Origin: Thauera linaloolentis 47Lol = DSM 12138
Lineage (GTDB): Bacteria > Pseudomonadota > Gammaproteobacteria > Burkholderiales > Rhodocyclaceae
Assembly: GCF_000310205.1 (NCBI RefSeq)
Contig: NZ_AMXE01000029.1
Location: forward strand, 1 to 41,159
DNA: 41,159 nucleotides
Direction: 5' to 3'
Shown: piece after piece, positions 16,751 through 24,540 of the stretch
Layout of the letters: each line of letters starts with the position of its first letter
Numbering within the stretch: the stretch's first letter is position 1
Notes under the pieces: model-generated
Told to the model about the DNA's origin: nothing
Database searches by the model: none
Seen by the model: the letters and a program-made list of their open reading frames with translations, nothing else
Position numbers and translations under genes: made by a program

Positions 16751-18427
16751 TCAGTCCTGCGTCAGGGGCCGGGTGCGGCCGTGCAGCGTGTCGAGGCGGG
16801 CAAGCAGTTCATCGGCAACGGTTTCGCGGATCGCCGCCACGCCGGCATAGATGGCGCCTTCGTTGCCGTCGAGCGTCACCGTGTCGCCCTCGCGCAGTTC
16901 GCGGCCCGCCACGCTCACGGTGCGCGCGGCCGCGTCGATCTGCAGCGCCTCACATCCCACCAGGCAGACCTTGCCGAGCTGGCGGGCGACGACCGCGGCA
17001 TGCGAGGTACGCGCCCCGCGCCGGGTTAGCAGGCCCTCGGCCAGATCCAGCGCGGCGATGTCGCGCGTTTCGGCATCGTTGCGGACGAGGATGACCGGGG
17101 CGCCGGCTGCGTGGCGGGCGCGGGCGCGCGTCTCGTCGAGTGCGATTTCGCCCCAGGCCACGCCGCTGGCCGCGCTCGGGGCATGCGCGAGCGGTTCGGC
17201 ACGGGTGCCGTCCGCGGCCGCGACGTGGCGCTGGGTGAGGGCGCGGGCGTCGAGCGTGCGGGTGCGTTCGTGGGCGGTGTCGGCGTCGATCACGCCTTCA
17301 GCGTGCAGGTCGAGCGCGATGCGCGCCGAGGCCAGCGCGGTGCGCTTGCCGTCACGCGTCTGCAGCAGGTGGAGCTGGCCTTGCTGCACGGTGAACTCGA
17401 ACTCCTGCATGTCGCCGAAGGTGCGCTCCAGGCGCGCGACCGCCGCCAGCAGCGCTTGCCATATGCCGGGCGCGACCGTCGCCAGCGCTTCGTGGCCCAG
17501 CGCGTTGCGCCGACCGCTGACGACGTCTTCGCCCTGTGCATTGAAGAGAAAGTCCACCCATGGGCGAGGCTCGCCGCTGCTCGGGTCGCGGGTGAAGCCG
17601 ACGCCCGCGCCCGACAGGCCGCCGGCGTTGCCGAACACCATGCGCTGCACGGTCACCGCCGTGCCGATGCCGTGATCCAGGCCGTGCAGCGTGCGGTAGG
17701 TACGCGCCTTGTCGCCCTGCCACGACGCGAACACGGCCGCGATCGCTTGCTGCAGTTGTTCATGCGCATCCTGCGGAAAGGCCTCGCCGGCCTCGCGCCG
17801 GTAGGTTTCGAGATGCTGGCCGGCGAGGTCGCGCAGCGCGGCGAAATCCAGCGCGCGTTCGTCGGTCTCGCCGCGCACGCCATCGAGGTCGGCTTCGAAA
17901 TGGGCGGCATCGATGCCCGCGACGATTTCGCCATAGCCGCAGATCAGGCGCCGGTAGGCGTCCCAGGCGAGCCGGGGATGGCCGGTGACGCGGACCAGGC
18001 CGCCGAGCGTGGCGTCGGTGAGGCCGATGTTCAACAAGGTTTCCATCATCCCCGGCATCGACACCGGTGCGCCGGAGCGCACCGACAGCAGCAGCGGGTG
18101 GCGCGGGTCGCCCAGACCGAGTCCGCTGAGCTGCTCGAGCCTGGTCAGTGCGGCTTGCCAATCCGTCGAATCGAGCGACGCCGCATCGGCGCACCAGCCG
18201 GTACCGATCACGAAGGCCGGCGGCACCGGCAGGCCGAGCGCCGCCATGCGCGCGAGGTTCCAGGCCTTGAAGCCGAGTGCGGCGGGGCCGCAATCCGCCG
18301 GCAGCGGTGCGTCGGCATGGATCAGGCGGATGGTGCGGCGGTCCTCGCCGGCCGTGGGGAGGGGGCTTGCTGCGGTATTGTGTTCCGTGAATCCGTTCAC
18401 TGCGTCACTCTCCTGGCGAACGCTCAT
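16751..18427 (-). CDS. PPDK-like protein lacking the PEP/pyruvate barrel, 558 aa
   Basis: This resembles the N-terminal two-thirds of pyruvate phosphate dikinase. The ATP-grasp part carries GFKAWNLARMAALGLPVPPAF, RSGAPVSMPGMMETLLNIG and VQRMVFGNAGGLSGAGVGFTRDP in broken segments through residues 52-281, then FNAQGEDVVSG and FLQTR-like LLQTRDGKR. The swivelling domain contains RTSHAAVVAR with the phospho-accepting His476 and conserved Thr474. The chain stops at 558 residues, where full PPDK (about 870) continues with the PEP-binding TIM barrel. It could therefore transfer phosphate from ATP to its own His and on to an unknown acceptor, but cannot by itself make PEP. Its ATG overlaps the stop of the 642-residue gene (ATGA), indicating coupled expression. 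Confidence 0.85.
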   Translation of the reverse strand: MSVRQESDAVNGFTEHNTAASPLPTAGEDRRTIRLIHADAPLPADCGPAALGFKAWNLARMAALGLPVPPAFVIGTGWCADAASLDSTDWQAALTRLEQLSGLGLGDPRHPLLLSVRSGAPVSMPGMMETLLNIGLTDATLGGLVRVTGHPRLAWDAYRRLICGYGEIVAGIDAAHFEADLDGVRGETDERALDFAALRDLAGQHLETYRREAGEAFPQDAHEQLQQAIAAVFASWQGDKARTYRTLHGLDHGIGTAVTVQRMVFGNAGGLSGAGVGFTRDPSSGEPRPWVDFLFNAQGEDVVSGRRNALGHEALATVAPGIWQALLAAVARLERTFGDMQEFEFTVQQGQLHLLQTRDGKRTALASARIALDLHAEGVIDADTAHERTRTLDARALTQRHVAAADGTRAEPLAHAPSAASGVAWGEIALDETRARARHAAGAPVILVRNDAETRDIAALDLAEGLLTRRGARTSHAAVVARQLGKVCLVGCEALQIDAAARTVSVAGRELREGDTVTLDGNEGAIYAGVAAIRETVADELLARLDTLHGRTRPLTQD

Positions 18428-20352
18428 TCGCCCACGCCGGCACGGCTGAAGGCGAGCCGGCGCAGGCCGTAGCTGGTCGCCAGCAGCCAATCGGTGGCGG
18501 ATTCCAGCGCCTGCGCGAAATCGGTGCTCAGGCTCAGCGTCGCCGCGTCGCTGACGTGTTCGGCCAATGCGCGGCGCACGTCGCGCAGCAGCACGTCGCA
18601 CTGCCGCTCGGCATTGAGCACCCGCCACAGCGCGGCGACGAACTCCTCGTGGTCTTCGGCGCTGCTGTCCTCGCCGAAGCGGCGGCCGATTTCCAGCGCG
18701 CGGACGTGATCCTGCACCGCGCCGAACACCGCGTCGGCGAGCAGCTGCATGGTCTGGTGCACTTCGCCGCGCCAGCCCTGGTGGTGATTGGCCGCGATCA
18801 GCGACAGCAGGAAGGCGGCTTCCTCGAGGGCGTCGGCGACGTCGTCCGCGCTTTCCACCAGCTCGGCGAGCGCCTGCCAGCGCGGGCGGGCTTCGGCGCG
18901 GCTGCGCGCATCCATGACCAGTTGGTCGGCACGGTATTCCCAGTCCTTGGCGCGTTCGGAGAATTCGCGCGCGGCCTTGCGGTTGCGTTCGTGGCCGTGG
19001 GCGAGGCTGTCGCGCAGCCCTTCGGCCAGCGCATGGCAGTAGGCGGCATGCTCGGCGAGCAGGTCGAATTCGTCGTGCCGCTGCAGGTAGCGCACCAGCA
19101 GCAGCCGGGCGTCGTCGGCCACCAGCGCCAGCGGCTGGCGCTGGCGCATGATCGTGGCCGCCCGCCCCATCACGTCGAGGACGAAGGCGCGCGCCTTGTC
19201 GTTGCCCATGGCGGTGTCGAGCCGGTCGCCGATGCGGAAGTACTCTGGCCCGAGCGCCTGCATGGCGCCGAACACGAGCTTCTCGCCGCCCGCGGCGAGC
19301 CAGGCCATGTGGCCGATGCGCCGTTGCGCCGCCTCGGTCAGGATCGCCACTGCGTCGGCCTTGGTGACGAACTGCTCGAGCCGCTTGCGCGCCCGGTTCC
19401 AGTCGATCAGGAACACGATGCGCGCGCCGATGCCTTCGAGTGTCGCGAGCAGGGCCGCGTCGCCGGCGCAGTCGAAGGTGGCCGTTCCGACGTAATAGGT
19501 GGCACCGAAGTTGAAGCCGGCGCTGGTCAGCGCCTGCGGTTCGCTCCAACTCGCGCCCACCTCGCCCAGCATGGACTGGAAGAAGGCGAAGCGGCGTCGA
19601 TGCAGGTCGGAATAGGTGAGGCTGATCCGCAGGCCTTCGACCTGGATGACGAGCACGTGCGCGTCATTGGTGCCGATGTCGTTCTGCAGCAGCAGGCGCG
19701 GTCCGTCGCGCGTGGCGGCGGTGTCGAGTCCGGGGTGGTCGAGCTTGAGCGCGCGCGTCTGGTTGAGGCCGCGCATGAAGGCCGCCACGCGGGCGCGGTC
19801 GGCTTCGTCGATCTGCCATACGTGGGCGCCGTCGATGTTCTCGCTGGACAATTCGGCGGCGAGGCGGTTGATGGCCTTGTGCAGGTCCATGACCAGCAGG
19901 TGCACACTGTCTTCCTTGCCCCGCTTGCCGCTGGTCAGCGCATTCAGGTCGTCGGCCGAGAGCGTATCGGCGCTCAGTTGTTCGAGCCAGGCGCACCAGT
20001 GGCCGACGCGGGCGTCGAATTCGGCCACGCCTTCCAGCGGCCGCGCCATGGCGCGCAGATCTTCGGTGAGCAGTTCGCGCAGGCGGGGCAGCTCGGGTAC
20101 GTGAAGCAGCTTGCCTTCGCGGTAGGCGTTCGCCGGCAGTTCGGCGAGCCAGGCCGCCTTGACGCCGGCCGCGGCGAACTCGCGCGACAGGTCCAGTATC
20201 GGTCCGTCGCCGCGCGAAGCGCGGTCGTATGCCGCCTGCAGCACGCTCATGTACAGCTTCAGGCGGTCGTTCGCGGCCAGCGCCGCGCGCACCCTCGTCG
20301 GTTTCAGGAGTTCCGCCTGACCCAGGACGGCGACGGCTTCGGCCTTTTCCAT
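18424..20352 (-). CDS. Unknown protein with PhoU/DUF47-like C-terminal helices, 642 aa
   Basis: I do not recognise this protein as a whole. It is soluble-looking, with no signal peptide or membrane helix. Residues 1-200 are mostly helical. About 215-320 form a mixed segment with LLLQNDIGTNDAHVLVI, YSDLHRRRFAFFQSML and IVFLIDWNR. Residues 460-600 are helical and resemble the PhoU/DUF47 family, with EYRADQLVMDAR (472-483), ELVESADDVADALEEAA (497-513) and NAERQCDVLLRDVRR (580-594) in the positions of the metal-binding ExxxD-type motifs. GGAGG stands 6 bases before ATG 20352. It is coupled to the PPDK-like gene downstream, so a joint phosphotransfer or phosphate-related role is an inference. A perfect dyad lies 40 bases upstream. 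Confidence 0.7.
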   Translation of the reverse strand: MEKAEAVAVLGQAELLKPTRVRAALAANDRLKLYMSVLQAAYDRASRGDGPILDLSREFAAAGVKAAWLAELPANAYREGKLLHVPELPRLRELLTEDLRAMARPLEGVAEFDARVGHWCAWLEQLSADTLSADDLNALTSGKRGKEDSVHLLVMDLHKAINRLAAELSSENIDGAHVWQIDEADRARVAAFMRGLNQTRALKLDHPGLDTAATRDGPRLLLQNDIGTNDAHVLVIQVEGLRISLTYSDLHRRRFAFFQSMLGEVGASWSEPQALTSAGFNFGATYYVGTATFDCAGDAALLATLEGIGARIVFLIDWNRARKRLEQFVTKADAVAILTEAAQRRIGHMAWLAAGGEKLVFGAMQALGPEYFRIGDRLDTAMGNDKARAFVLDVMGRAATIMRQRQPLALVADDARLLLVRYLQRHDEFDLLAEHAAYCHALAEGLRDSLAHGHERNRKAAREFSERAKDWEYRADQLVMDARSRAEARPRWQALAELVESADDVADALEEAAFLLSLIAANHHQGWRGEVHQTMQLLADAVFGAVQDHVRALEIGRRFGEDSSAEDHEEFVAALWRVLNAERQCDVLLRDVRRALAEHVSDAATLSLSTDFAQALESATDWLLATSYGLRRLAFSRAGVGE

Positions 20353-20391
20353 TGCATCCTCCGCATGAGTGCGGCCGATTGTCCGCTTCGA

Positions 20392-20411
20392 ATGTGACAG
20401 GCGTGTCACAT
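20392..20411. promoter_or_regulatory. Perfect 20-bp dyad, probable operator of the PPDK-like operon
   Basis: The arms ATGTGACA and TGTCACAT surround a GGCG centre with no mismatch. It lies 40 bases upstream of the 642-residue gene and in the 120-base gap that follows the stop of the Ap4A phosphorylase gene. It resembles a CRP/FNR-class site in its TGTGA...TCACA halves but has 8 rather than 6 bases between them, so the regulator is not identified. A short GC-rich hairpin terminator could in principle also use this repeat, but no T-run is present. Confidence 0.5.
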
Positions 20412-20472
20412 CGCGGCGGGCCGTCCTTGCCCGGGTGCAGCGCGGCAGATCCAGCGGTGCGGGCGGGGCGTG

Positions 20473-21381
20473 TCAGCCGGGAAAGCCCACCGCGGCCAGC
20501 ACGGCGAGCGGCCCTTCGGCCCGCAGGCGCTCGATCTGCGAGGGGTGGCGGACGAACAGCGAGCCGGCGTAGCCGAGTGCGTTCACCGATACGTCCTGCC
20601 ATTTTTCCTGTCGCCGCGGTACGACCAGCAGCCAGCCGCGGCTGGCGAGCAGGTTGTAGGGAGGCATGGGATTGGCGGCCGCCGGCAGCGAGAGCGCGCC
20701 GCAGGCGGTGGAGAACGCCGTCCGCAGCGTTTCTCCGGCCGCCGCGGGGTTGCACCAGTCGATGCCGGCCAGGCTGACGAAAGCATGTTGCCATGGCAGT
20801 GCCGCATTCGACTGCGCCACGCCACCCGCATCGGCGCGGAGGGTCTTGCTGAAGGCGGCGAAGCCGTCGTCGCCGCGCAGGGAGGCGTCCGGCACCCATT
20901 GCAGGTGCTTGTGCGGCTGGCTGGCGCCGGCAACGCTGCCGCCGTTGTAGAAGCCGAGCCCGCCCTGCGCGCCGACGACCGTCGCCAGGGCGCGGAAATC
21001 GGCCGCGGTCAGGGCCGCGCTCTGGGCCTCGAACACCCGCGTCACGATCAGCAGATGGTGGTCGATGACGGGGAACTTGTTCAGTATCACGACATGGGCC
21101 GCGCCGAGGCGGGCCACGGTCAGCGCGGGCTCGGGGGGCAGGAAGGGATTGGCGCCGGGGCGGCGTTCGCTGATGCTGGCGATGCGTGCCCGGTCCTTGA
21201 GCGCCAGCGAGGACACCCAGCGGACCGAGAAACTCAGTTCGCCCTGGGTGAGCAGGGCGCTTTCGGTCCTGATCGGCTGCAGGGCCCCGGTCGCCAGTGC
21301 GTTGCGGATGGTCTGCCCGGACAGATCGAGCAGGGCATTGCTGCGGCAGTCGAGCGGAGCGGTGGCATGGAAGCTGGTCAT
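20473..21381 (-). CDS. Ap4A phosphorylase / ATP adenylyltransferase-type protein, 302 aa
   Basis: A member of the HIT superfamily related to the yeast Apa1/Apa2 enzymes, which split diadenosine tetraphosphate with phosphate into ATP and ADP. The catalytic histidine motif is SQPHKHLQW (His157, His159, Gln161), preceded by FYNGGSVAGA and FPVIDHHLLIVTR. The C-terminal part (YNLLASRGWLLVVPR, LGYAGSLFVR) matches the separate ATP-adenylyltransferase C-terminal domain. ATG 21381 is chosen; a frame extension to 21420 adds a His/Arg-rich stretch without support. It is monocistronic by appearance. Such phosphorylases are less usual in proteobacteria than the ApaH hydrolase. Confidence 0.85.
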   Translation of the reverse strand: MTSFHATAPLDCRSNALLDLSGQTIRNALATGALQPIRTESALLTQGELSFSVRWVSSLALKDRARIASISERRPGANPFLPPEPALTVARLGAAHVVILNKFPVIDHHLLIVTRVFEAQSAALTAADFRALATVVGAQGGLGFYNGGSVAGASQPHKHLQWVPDASLRGDDGFAAFSKTLRADAGGVAQSNAALPWQHAFVSLAGIDWCNPAAAGETLRTAFSTACGALSLPAAANPMPPYNLLASRGWLLVVPRRQEKWQDVSVNALGYAGSLFVRHPSQIERLRAEGPLAVLAAVGFPG

Positions 21382-21479
21382 GGAGTGGCGGTGCGGGCGA
21401 CAATGCCGGCATTTTGACACGAGCAGGCGTGGCGGCGGCCCGGATGGGCGGCGCCTGATCGGCCCTTACGGAGTCTTGC

Positions 21480-21713
21480 ATGAGTATTTCCTTTGCCGTG
21501 CGCGGCGATCACATCCAGCTCGATCAATTGCTCAAGGCGACCGGCCTCGCGGGTTCGGGCGGCGTTGCGCATGCAGCGGTCGAAGCCGGCGAGGTGCGGG
21601 TGGACGGCAAGGTCGAGAGCCGCAAGCGCGCCAAGCTGCGTCCGGGGCAGCGGGTGCGTTTCGCCGGCGAGGAGATCGTCCTCGTGGCCGAGGATGGTGC
21701 GAACCCCGCCTGA
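21480..21713 (+). CDS. S4-domain RNA-binding protein (YbcJ-like), 77 aa
   Basis: A stand-alone S4 RNA-binding domain of the YbcJ/YaaA-S4 type. The alpha-L motif reads IQLDQLLKATGLAGSGG, then AHAAVEAGEVRVDGKVESRKRAKLRPGQRV, with the basic residues expected to face RNA. The length matches the E. coli YbcJ family. E. coli YbcJ is reported to bind ribosomes or RNA, but its exact role is not settled. It is transcribed alone and converges on the potassium-channel gene, with 8 bases between stops. A TTGACA-like -35 stands at about 21415. Confidence 0.85.
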   Translation: MSISFAVRGDHIQLDQLLKATGLAGSGGVAHAAVEAGEVRVDGKVESRKRAKLRPGQRVRFAGEEIVLVAEDGANPA

Positions 21714-21721
21714 GGGGGTCG

Positions 21722-23470
21722 TCAGGGGAGCTGCGGCTTCGACGGGCGCGCGCCGCGCCGCGACAGCCTGCGCCAGATCCAGCCGCCGGGCAGATCTTCG
21801 CCGCTCAGCAGGTATTCGAGCGTGTGTTCGTAGGCGATGTTGAGCGCGAATGCGTCGCGTGCGCGGGGCCTGCCGGCCAGCAGGAGTTCGTCGCCTGGTC
21901 TCAGCGCCGTGTCGAGCGGCGGCATTAGCAGGTGGTCGTCGTCGTCGCGGTCGAGATACAGCACCTCGCAGTCGAGCCGTGCGCCGAGGTCCGCGGTCGA
22001 GCGCAGCACCTTGTCGAGGGTGATGGTCTCGCCGCGCATCAGGCGGTGGTAGAGGGCGGGCGAGCGGCGCAGGTTGACCCGTTCGCTCCAGACTTCGGGC
22101 ACGGCCCAGCCGAGCCGTTGCGTGAGGCGCTCGAGCTGCGCGGCGCACCAGGTTTCGTCGTGGCCGCGGATGTCGCGCAGGAAGGGTACCAGCAGCGGCG
22201 TGGCGAGGATGGCGAGGCATTCGTGGGCGATGATCTCGCTCGGTACCACGGTGATGTCCGATTCGAAGGTGTCGAACAGCACCTGGTTCGCTTCGTGGTT
22301 CTGGCGCAGGATCACGAACAGACCAGGGTTCAGTTCACGCGCCGTGACCGCGATCGACAGGTTGTCGATGTCCGAGCCGGTGCCGGCGACGATGCCGGTC
22401 GCTTGTTGCACGCCGGCCTTGAGCAGGGCTTCCGCGCTGGTGCCGTCGCCCTGGACCCATAGGTGCGAACCGTCCGGCGGTTCGCTGCGGTCGATGACGG
22501 TCACCGGCAGCGACTCGGCATCCATCGCATCGACCATCCAGTGGCCGAAGCGGCCATGGCCGCAGACGATCCAGGGACCGCGAGGCGGGCTGCGGTGGCG
22601 TTCGACCGTGGTGCCGGGCAGGCCGGTGAGCCAGCCCAGCAATTGGGAGGCAGCGGGGGCATGGAGGGCAATGGCGAGCGTTTCGGAGAAGCGCTCAAAA
22701 GGATTGATGATGTGGCGCGTGCCGAAGGAGGCCATGTTGGCCGCGGTTTCACGGTGCTCGGCGCGGCACAGCGCGGGCAGTTTGGGCGCCATCAGCCGCG
22801 TTGCGATGGCGATGGCGAGGTTGGTGGCGTCCTGGTCGGTGAGCGCGATCACGCCCGTGCAGTGCGGATGCCCGAGCCCTGCGTAGCGCAGGACTTCGGG
22901 GCTGGATGCGTCTGCGCACAGCGCGGGCACGTCGGCGGCGAAGCTGCGCAGTTCGATTTCGCCCACCTTGGTTTCGTCGATTTCCACGACGACCGAGCGT
23001 AGCCGCATACGGTCGAGCGCATTGCAGATCAGGCGGCCGGTTTCGCCATAGCCGCAGACCAGGTAGAAAGGCTCGCGCAGACGGCGCACGGCGCGCACGA
23101 AGCGCTGCGTGGCGATGGCCTGCTGCAGGCTGCGGTCCGAGAGCAGGGCGAACAGCGTGCCGAGCGTATAGGTCCAGCCGATGACGGACATGTAGATGCA
23201 GAACACGACCCACAGCCGCTGCTGGTCCGAAAAGGCGTAGGGGATCTCGCCGAAGCCGATGGTGGTCGCGGTGTAGCTCATGAAGTACAGCGCGTGGAAG
23301 AAGCTCAGGTAGCGGGCCTGGCCGTTTTCTCCCGTGCCCGGCGCGAGCGTGAGGCCCAGCACCGAGATCGCCATGATGGTGATCAGGAGAATCAACGGCG
23401 CGCGCAGGCGCCGCAGGATCAGGAAGAAGATGCCGTGGTGCCGTGCGAGCGGCTGCAGCCGTTTTGTCAT
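21722..23470 (-). CDS. Potassium channel-like protein with two RCK (TrkA-N) domains, 582 aa
   Basis: An inner-membrane ion channel subunit. A first helix at about residues 24-42 is followed by the pore loop with the filter TIGFGE (70-75) and a second helix at about 85-110. Two Rossmann RCK units follow: VCGYGETGR near 138 and VCGHGRFGHW near 302, each with downstream acidic strand ends (VVEIDE; VTVIDRS). A TrkA-C-like end domain lies near 510-565. The tandem RCK layout resembles eukaryotic BK-type channels and some bacterial channels; the filter GFG rather than GYG occurs in family members. ATG 23470 is chosen over TTG 23500. It lies 59 bases after the DUF6394-like gene on the same strand. 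Confidence 0.88.
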   Translation of the reverse strand: MTKRLQPLARHHGIFFLILRRLRAPLILLITIMAISVLGLTLAPGTGENGQARYLSFFHALYFMSYTATTIGFGEIPYAFSDQQRLWVVFCIYMSVIGWTYTLGTLFALLSDRSLQQAIATQRFVRAVRRLREPFYLVCGYGETGRLICNALDRMRLRSVVVEIDETKVGEIELRSFAADVPALCADASSPEVLRYAGLGHPHCTGVIALTDQDATNLAIAIATRLMAPKLPALCRAEHRETAANMASFGTRHIINPFERFSETLAIALHAPAASQLLGWLTGLPGTTVERHRSPPRGPWIVCGHGRFGHWMVDAMDAESLPVTVIDRSEPPDGSHLWVQGDGTSAEALLKAGVQQATGIVAGTGSDIDNLSIAVTARELNPGLFVILRQNHEANQVLFDTFESDITVVPSEIIAHECLAILATPLLVPFLRDIRGHDETWCAAQLERLTQRLGWAVPEVWSERVNLRRSPALYHRLMRGETITLDKVLRSTADLGARLDCEVLYLDRDDDDHLLMPPLDTALRPGDELLLAGRPRARDAFALNIAYEHTLEYLLSGEDLPGGWIWRRLSRRGARPSKPQLP

Positions 23471-23529
23471 CGCCGGGCCGGCCGCAGATCGATGCGGCAA
23501 GCGTGGGGGCCGCGCTTCATGGTCGGGGG

Positions 23530-23913
23530 TCAGCGCCGCTGCATGATCGTTTCGGCGATCAGGATGACCACCGAAACCAGGTTGGCGAGCAGCGCGCCGC
23601 CCGAAAGCGACACCAGGTTGGCGGTGGCCGCGGGCGTGAGCCCGGTGCCGGAGATGTGCGCGGCATAGCCCCAGACCATGGCCGCAGCGATCAGTTGCAG
23701 GTCGGCCACCAGGCTGGTGGCGAGATGGACCGCGCCGATCTGCGTGCGGTCGCCGAACTTGAGCACGGTCGCGATCAGGCTCACCACCAGGGCCGCGAAC
23801 AGTTCGTAGATGTCATGGTGCGCGGGATTGTCGATGTCGCCGACGAAAAAACCGAAGTTGAGCGTCGCGGCAAGCAGGATGAAGAAGCCGAAGATGACTT
23901 TCTCGAGGTTCAT
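23530..23913 (-). CDS. Small four-helix membrane protein (DUF6394-like), 127 aa
   Basis: A protein of unknown function with four likely membrane helices (about residues 5-25, 36-52, 62-83 and 97-123). Conserved-looking polar spots include VGDIDNPAHHDIYELFAA and LKFGDRTQIGAVHLATSLVADLQ. I recall it as a DUF6394-type protein of Rhodocyclales, with moderate certainty. An AAGGAG site lies about 9 bases before ATG 23913. Its start overlaps the ychJ stop by 4 bases, and the potassium-channel gene follows. A joint role with the channel is possible by context, but nothing in the sequence proves it. Confidence 0.75.
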   Translation of the reverse strand: MNLEKVIFGFFILLAATLNFGFFVGDIDNPAHHDIYELFAALVVSLIATVLKFGDRTQIGAVHLATSLVADLQLIAAAMVWGYAAHISGTGLTPAATANLVSLSGGALLANLVSVVILIAETIMQRR

Positions 23914-24332
23914 TGCCGTCGTTCTCCTTCGATGGGGCCGGCGGTGCCTTCGTCGATGTCGCCGTCGATGTAGTACCAGTGGCCTCGCTCGCGCACGAAA
24001 CGGCTGTTTTCGTGCAGGCGCCGGGCCCGGCCGCCGACGCGGTAGCGGGCGACGAACTCGACGCGCGCGCGGTCCGCGCCGGTGTGCTCGTGGGCGAGGA
24101 TCTGCAGGCCGATCCACTTCGGCGCCGGATCTTCTTCCAGGTCGAGCGCCGCCGGGCGCGTGCTGTCGTGCCAGGTGCGCTGCAGGTAGGCCGCATCCCG
24201 CCGGGCGAAGGCAGTGTAGCGCGAGCGCATCAGGGCTTCGGCGGTATTGGCCGCACGCTCGCCGGCGAGCAGCGGAGCGCAGCAGCGTGCGAAAGGCAGG
24301 CCCGATCCACAGGGGCAGGAAGTCGTTTTCAT
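23910..24332 (-). CDS. ychJ: YchJ/UPF0225 family SEC-C protein, 140 aa
   Basis: The N-terminal SEC-C motif CPCGSGLPFARCCAPLL binds zinc, then LMRSRYTAFARRDAAYLQRTWH and the C-terminal NTF2-like part (VEFVARYRVGGRARRLHENSRFVRE read in order) match YchJ. The length is close to E. coli YchJ (152 residues). Its function is unknown. It heads a three-gene minus-strand run with the DUF6394-like and potassium-channel genes. It is divergent from acnB across 208 bases. Confidence 0.9.
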   Translation of the reverse strand: MKTTSCPCGSGLPFARCCAPLLAGERAANTAEALMRSRYTAFARRDAAYLQRTWHDSTRPAALDLEEDPAPKWIGLQILAHEHTGADRARVEFVARYRVGGRARRLHENSRFVRERGHWYYIDGDIDEGTAGPIEGERRQ

Positions 24333-24450
24333 CGGCTTGGAATGCTATACCTCGATCACTGGCGCCATTCTGCTCCAAGGTGCCGGCAGGGAGTAGAATT
24401 GCGGCGTCTTTCATGCGGATTCGGTGTCTTTGTGTTGCACTGCACCGCAA

Positions 24451-24471
24451 GTCTTATAAAAGACATATAAT
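24451..24471 (+). promoter_or_regulatory. acnB promoter with GntR-type operator
   Basis: A -10 element TATAAT (24466-24471) is directly preceded by GTCTTATAAAAGAC (24451-24464), a near palindrome. Compared base for base with the 21-bp operator at 32060, the 21 bases starting at 24451 agree at 16 positions. The overlap with the -35/-10 region suggests repression of acnB by the same regulator. No good -35 is visible at the right distance. A second -10-like TAGAAT lies at about 24394-24399. Confidence 0.6.
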
Positions 24472-24540
24472 CCGCCCCGATCCGTACGGGCGATCCCCGG
24501 CGGAGCCCTGATCACTGCCACGAAAAGTGAGGAAATCACC

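Noticed and set aside
20392-20411. Reading the dyad as a classical CRP site
   Set aside because: The TGTGA and TCACA halves are 8 bases apart, not the usual 6, so I list it only as an unidentified operator.
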